Source: Antilocapra americana (taxonomy: Eukaryota > Chordata > Mammalia > Artiodactyla > Antilocapridae). From it: a stretch of DNA of 64,000 nt. The notes under the pieces were generated by a model. That model saw nothing but the letters and a program-made list of their open reading frames with translations, searched no databases and had not been told where the DNA came from. Location of the stretch: assembly GCA_007570785.1 (NCBI GenBank), contig ML664183.1, positions 18,957,368 through 19,021,367 of the forward strand, given 5' to 3'. Numbering within the stretch: position 1 is the stretch's first letter; every line of letters begins with the position of its first letter. The position numbers and the translations under genes are program-made. Shown here piece after piece: positions 62,083 through 64,000 of the stretch.

Positions 62083-62172
62083 TACTGGGTTGGCCAAAAA
62101 GTTCATTTGGGTTTTCCTATAATATCTTATGGAAAAAAAACCCAAATGAACTTTTAGGCCAGCCTACCCAAT
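62083..62172. mobile_element. Mariner-type MITE, near-palindromic hairpin
   Basis: Left arm TACTGGGTTGGCCAAAAAGT... and right arm ending ...ACTTTTAGGCCAGCCTACCCA pair over about 35 bp around an AT-rich loop (62119-62132). The terminal text is that of mammalian mariner ends, and a TA dinucleotide starts the element. It has no transposase. An RNA made from it would fold into a pre-miRNA-like stem-loop. Confidence 0.85.
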
Positions 62173-62639
62173 GAACGGTCTATAAAGTGAATCCATGTTT
62201 TCATTTTTATTTTTCCACAAAATTAGCTCATCTTTGGCACCGTACCAGGGAGTAAGATGCCATGGCTTTACTATTGAACCAAATTAAGCTAAAATGAGTC
62301 CAACCTGAGCAAATCTCTATAATTTCCTAAGGAATACAAAAAAAAAAAACCAACAAAAAACTGGCAACTGTGCAGAAAATCTTCCTTTTTTTCCTCTGAG
62401 AGGAAATAGAAATACCTGCTGCCAAGAAACTACTCATTTTACATAAAATTATGGCCAAAATGAGACCAATTTTCCCAGGATGAATTGTTAAAATCGCTTT
62501 GTTGGTTTCAGATAGTCATGGTGTTGACATCTGTGGATCACCTTTACTTCAGTTTAATTTTTTCCAACCTCTTATTTATAGCTGCTTTAGTACTAACTGG
62601 GATTTTACCAATGCAAGGGAAGGATTAAGTTTCTTTCAT
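62173..62639. other. Intronic DNA, nothing recognised
   Basis: AT-rich with an A-run at 62338-62350; no supported gene. Confidence 0.4.
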
Positions 62640-62655
62640 AAAGAAATATAGTTCA

Positions 62656-63934
62656 CCATTGTATATTCTTGCCTCCTTTGTCAAAGATAAGGTGTCCATA
62701 GATGCGTGGATTTATCTCTGGGCTTTCTATTCTGTTCCATTGATCTATGTTTCTGTCTTTGTGCCAGTACCATACTGTCTTGATGACTGTGGATTTGTAG
62801 TATAGCCTAAAGTCAGGTAGGTTGATTCCGCCAGTTCCATTCTTCTTTCTCAAGATTGCTTTGGCTATACGAGGTTTTTTGTATTTCCATACAAATTGAG
62901 AAATTATTTGTTCTAATTCTTTGAAGAAGACCTCTGGTAGCTTGATAGGAATTGCATTGAATCTATAGATTGCTTTGGGTAGTATACTCATTTTCACTAT
63001 ATTGATTCTTCCAATCCACGAGCACGGAGTGGGCCAAAGAACTTAACAGACATTTCTCCAAAGAAGATATAAAAATGGCTAACAAACACATGAAAAGATG
63101 TTCAACATCACTCATTATCAGAGAAATGCAAATCAAAACCACAATGAGGTACCACTTTACACCAGTCAGAATGGCTGCCATCCAAAAGTCTACAAGCAAT
63201 AAATGCTGGAGAGGATGTGGAGAAAAGGGAACCCTCTTACACTGTTGGTGGGAATGCAAACTAGTACAACCACTATGGAAAACAGTGTGGAGGTTCCTTA
63301 AAAAGCTGCAAATAGACCTGCCATATGACCCAGCAATCCCACTGCTGGGCATATACACCGAGGAAACCAGAATTGAAAGAGCCACGTGTACCCCAATGTT
63401 CATCGCTGCATTGTTTACAATAGCCAGGACATGGAAGCAACCTAGATGCCCATCAACTGACGAATGGATAAGAAAGCTGTGGTATATATACACAATGGAA
63501 TATTACTCAGCATTAAAAAAAAATTCATTTGAAGCAATTCTACTCAGATGGACGAAACTGGAGCCCATTATCCAGAGTGAAGTAAGCCAGAAGCAAAAAC
63601 AACAATACAGTATATTAACACATATATATGGAATTTAGAAAGACAGTAATGAGAACCCAACATGGGAGACAACAAAAGGAACGCAGATGTATAGAATAGA
63701 CTTGTGGACTTTGTGGATGAGGGTAAGGGTGGGATGAGATGGGAGAAGGGCATTGAAGCATGTTAATTGTCATGTGTCTAATCAATCGCCAGCCCAGGAT
63801 TGATGCTCGGGACTGGTGCAGCGAGATTTCCCGGGGGGGAGGGAGGAGGGAGGGGTGACCCGGAGGGGAAGCATATGTAAACCCATGGTGATATCATAAC
63901 AATGTATGGCTAAAACAGTAATTAAAAAAAAAAA
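62656..63934 (+). mobile_element. L1_BT LINE, 5'-truncated with inverted 5' part
   Basis: 63024-63934 is direct: ORF2 C-terminus (last 187 codons open at 63075-63638) and 3' UTR with a poly-A end. 62656-63023 is inverted and encodes an earlier ORF2 piece (62997-62653; [20 protein letters not shown] to [14 protein letters not shown]). The segment between these two ORF2 parts, about 0.4 kb, is missing. The target duplication AAAGAAATATAGTTCA lies at 62640-62655 and 63935-63950. This is twin priming with an internal deletion. The 187-residue ORF2 end is identical in protein sequence to that of the copy at 29580-30143. Confidence 0.95.
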
Positions 63935-64000
63935 AAAGAAATATAGTTCAAAGGAAATGAAATCTTTAATGCTGCTTTCATTTATTTTTCATCTCTGATG

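Overview
The window is nuclear DNA of a pecoran ruminant, most likely a bovid. The evidence is its repeat content: many Bov-tA and Bov-A2 SINEs, five BovB (RTE) LINE fragments, young L1_BT-type LINE copies and CHR-type cetartiodactyl SINEs. It is AT-rich, has few CpGs, and has no bacterial-style genes.

The only host gene with coding exons here is PRKG1 (cGMP-dependent protein kinase 1), read on the + strand. Two short consecutive exons, 21925-22002 (26 codons) and 34649-34743 (31 codons plus 2 nt), encode adjacent parts of the second cyclic-nucleotide-binding domain. Each has a consensus AG acceptor and GT donor. They are separated by a 12,646-bp phase-0 intron. Everything else lies in three introns: the 3' part of one (1-21924), one complete (22003-34648), and the 5' part of another (34744-64000). 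I could not find the next PRKG1 exon, so it should lie beyond 64000.

The best gene-like extra is a complete, uninterrupted 149-codon retrocopy of STMN1 (stathmin) on the minus strand at 52664-53113. It has an AATAAA signal, an A tail and a 9-bp target-site duplication. It sits inside an ancient L1 that reads continuously on either side of it.

Layout: 1-10 kb holds SINEs, an ERV-type LTR on the minus strand (6961 to about 7740) and a young 108-bp tandem duplication (8372-8587). 10-14 kb holds two BovB copies with target-site duplications. 14-21.9 kb holds old MIR/L2-like and L1 pieces and a strong G-quadruplex motif (15885-15904). 22-34.6 kb is the intron with a 2.4-kb BovB copy carrying a YADD motif, then a nest of an ancient L1 interrupted by BovB, SINEs and a 5'-inverted L1_BT. 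34.7-64 kb has further SINEs and L1 pieces, a 44-bp Z-DNA-prone run (43362-43405), a 41-bp 'tailless' tRNA-Lys retropseudogene (46086-46126), the stathmin retrocopy, a mariner-type hairpin (62083-62172) and a second 5'-inverted L1_BT (62656-63934).

I saw no CRISPR array, operon, phage or undescribed protein system. The interest lies in retrotransposition products, hairpins and non-B DNA inside a large signalling-gene intron. Repeat names come from recognising the sequences, not from a database search, and the boundaries of old repeats are approximate.
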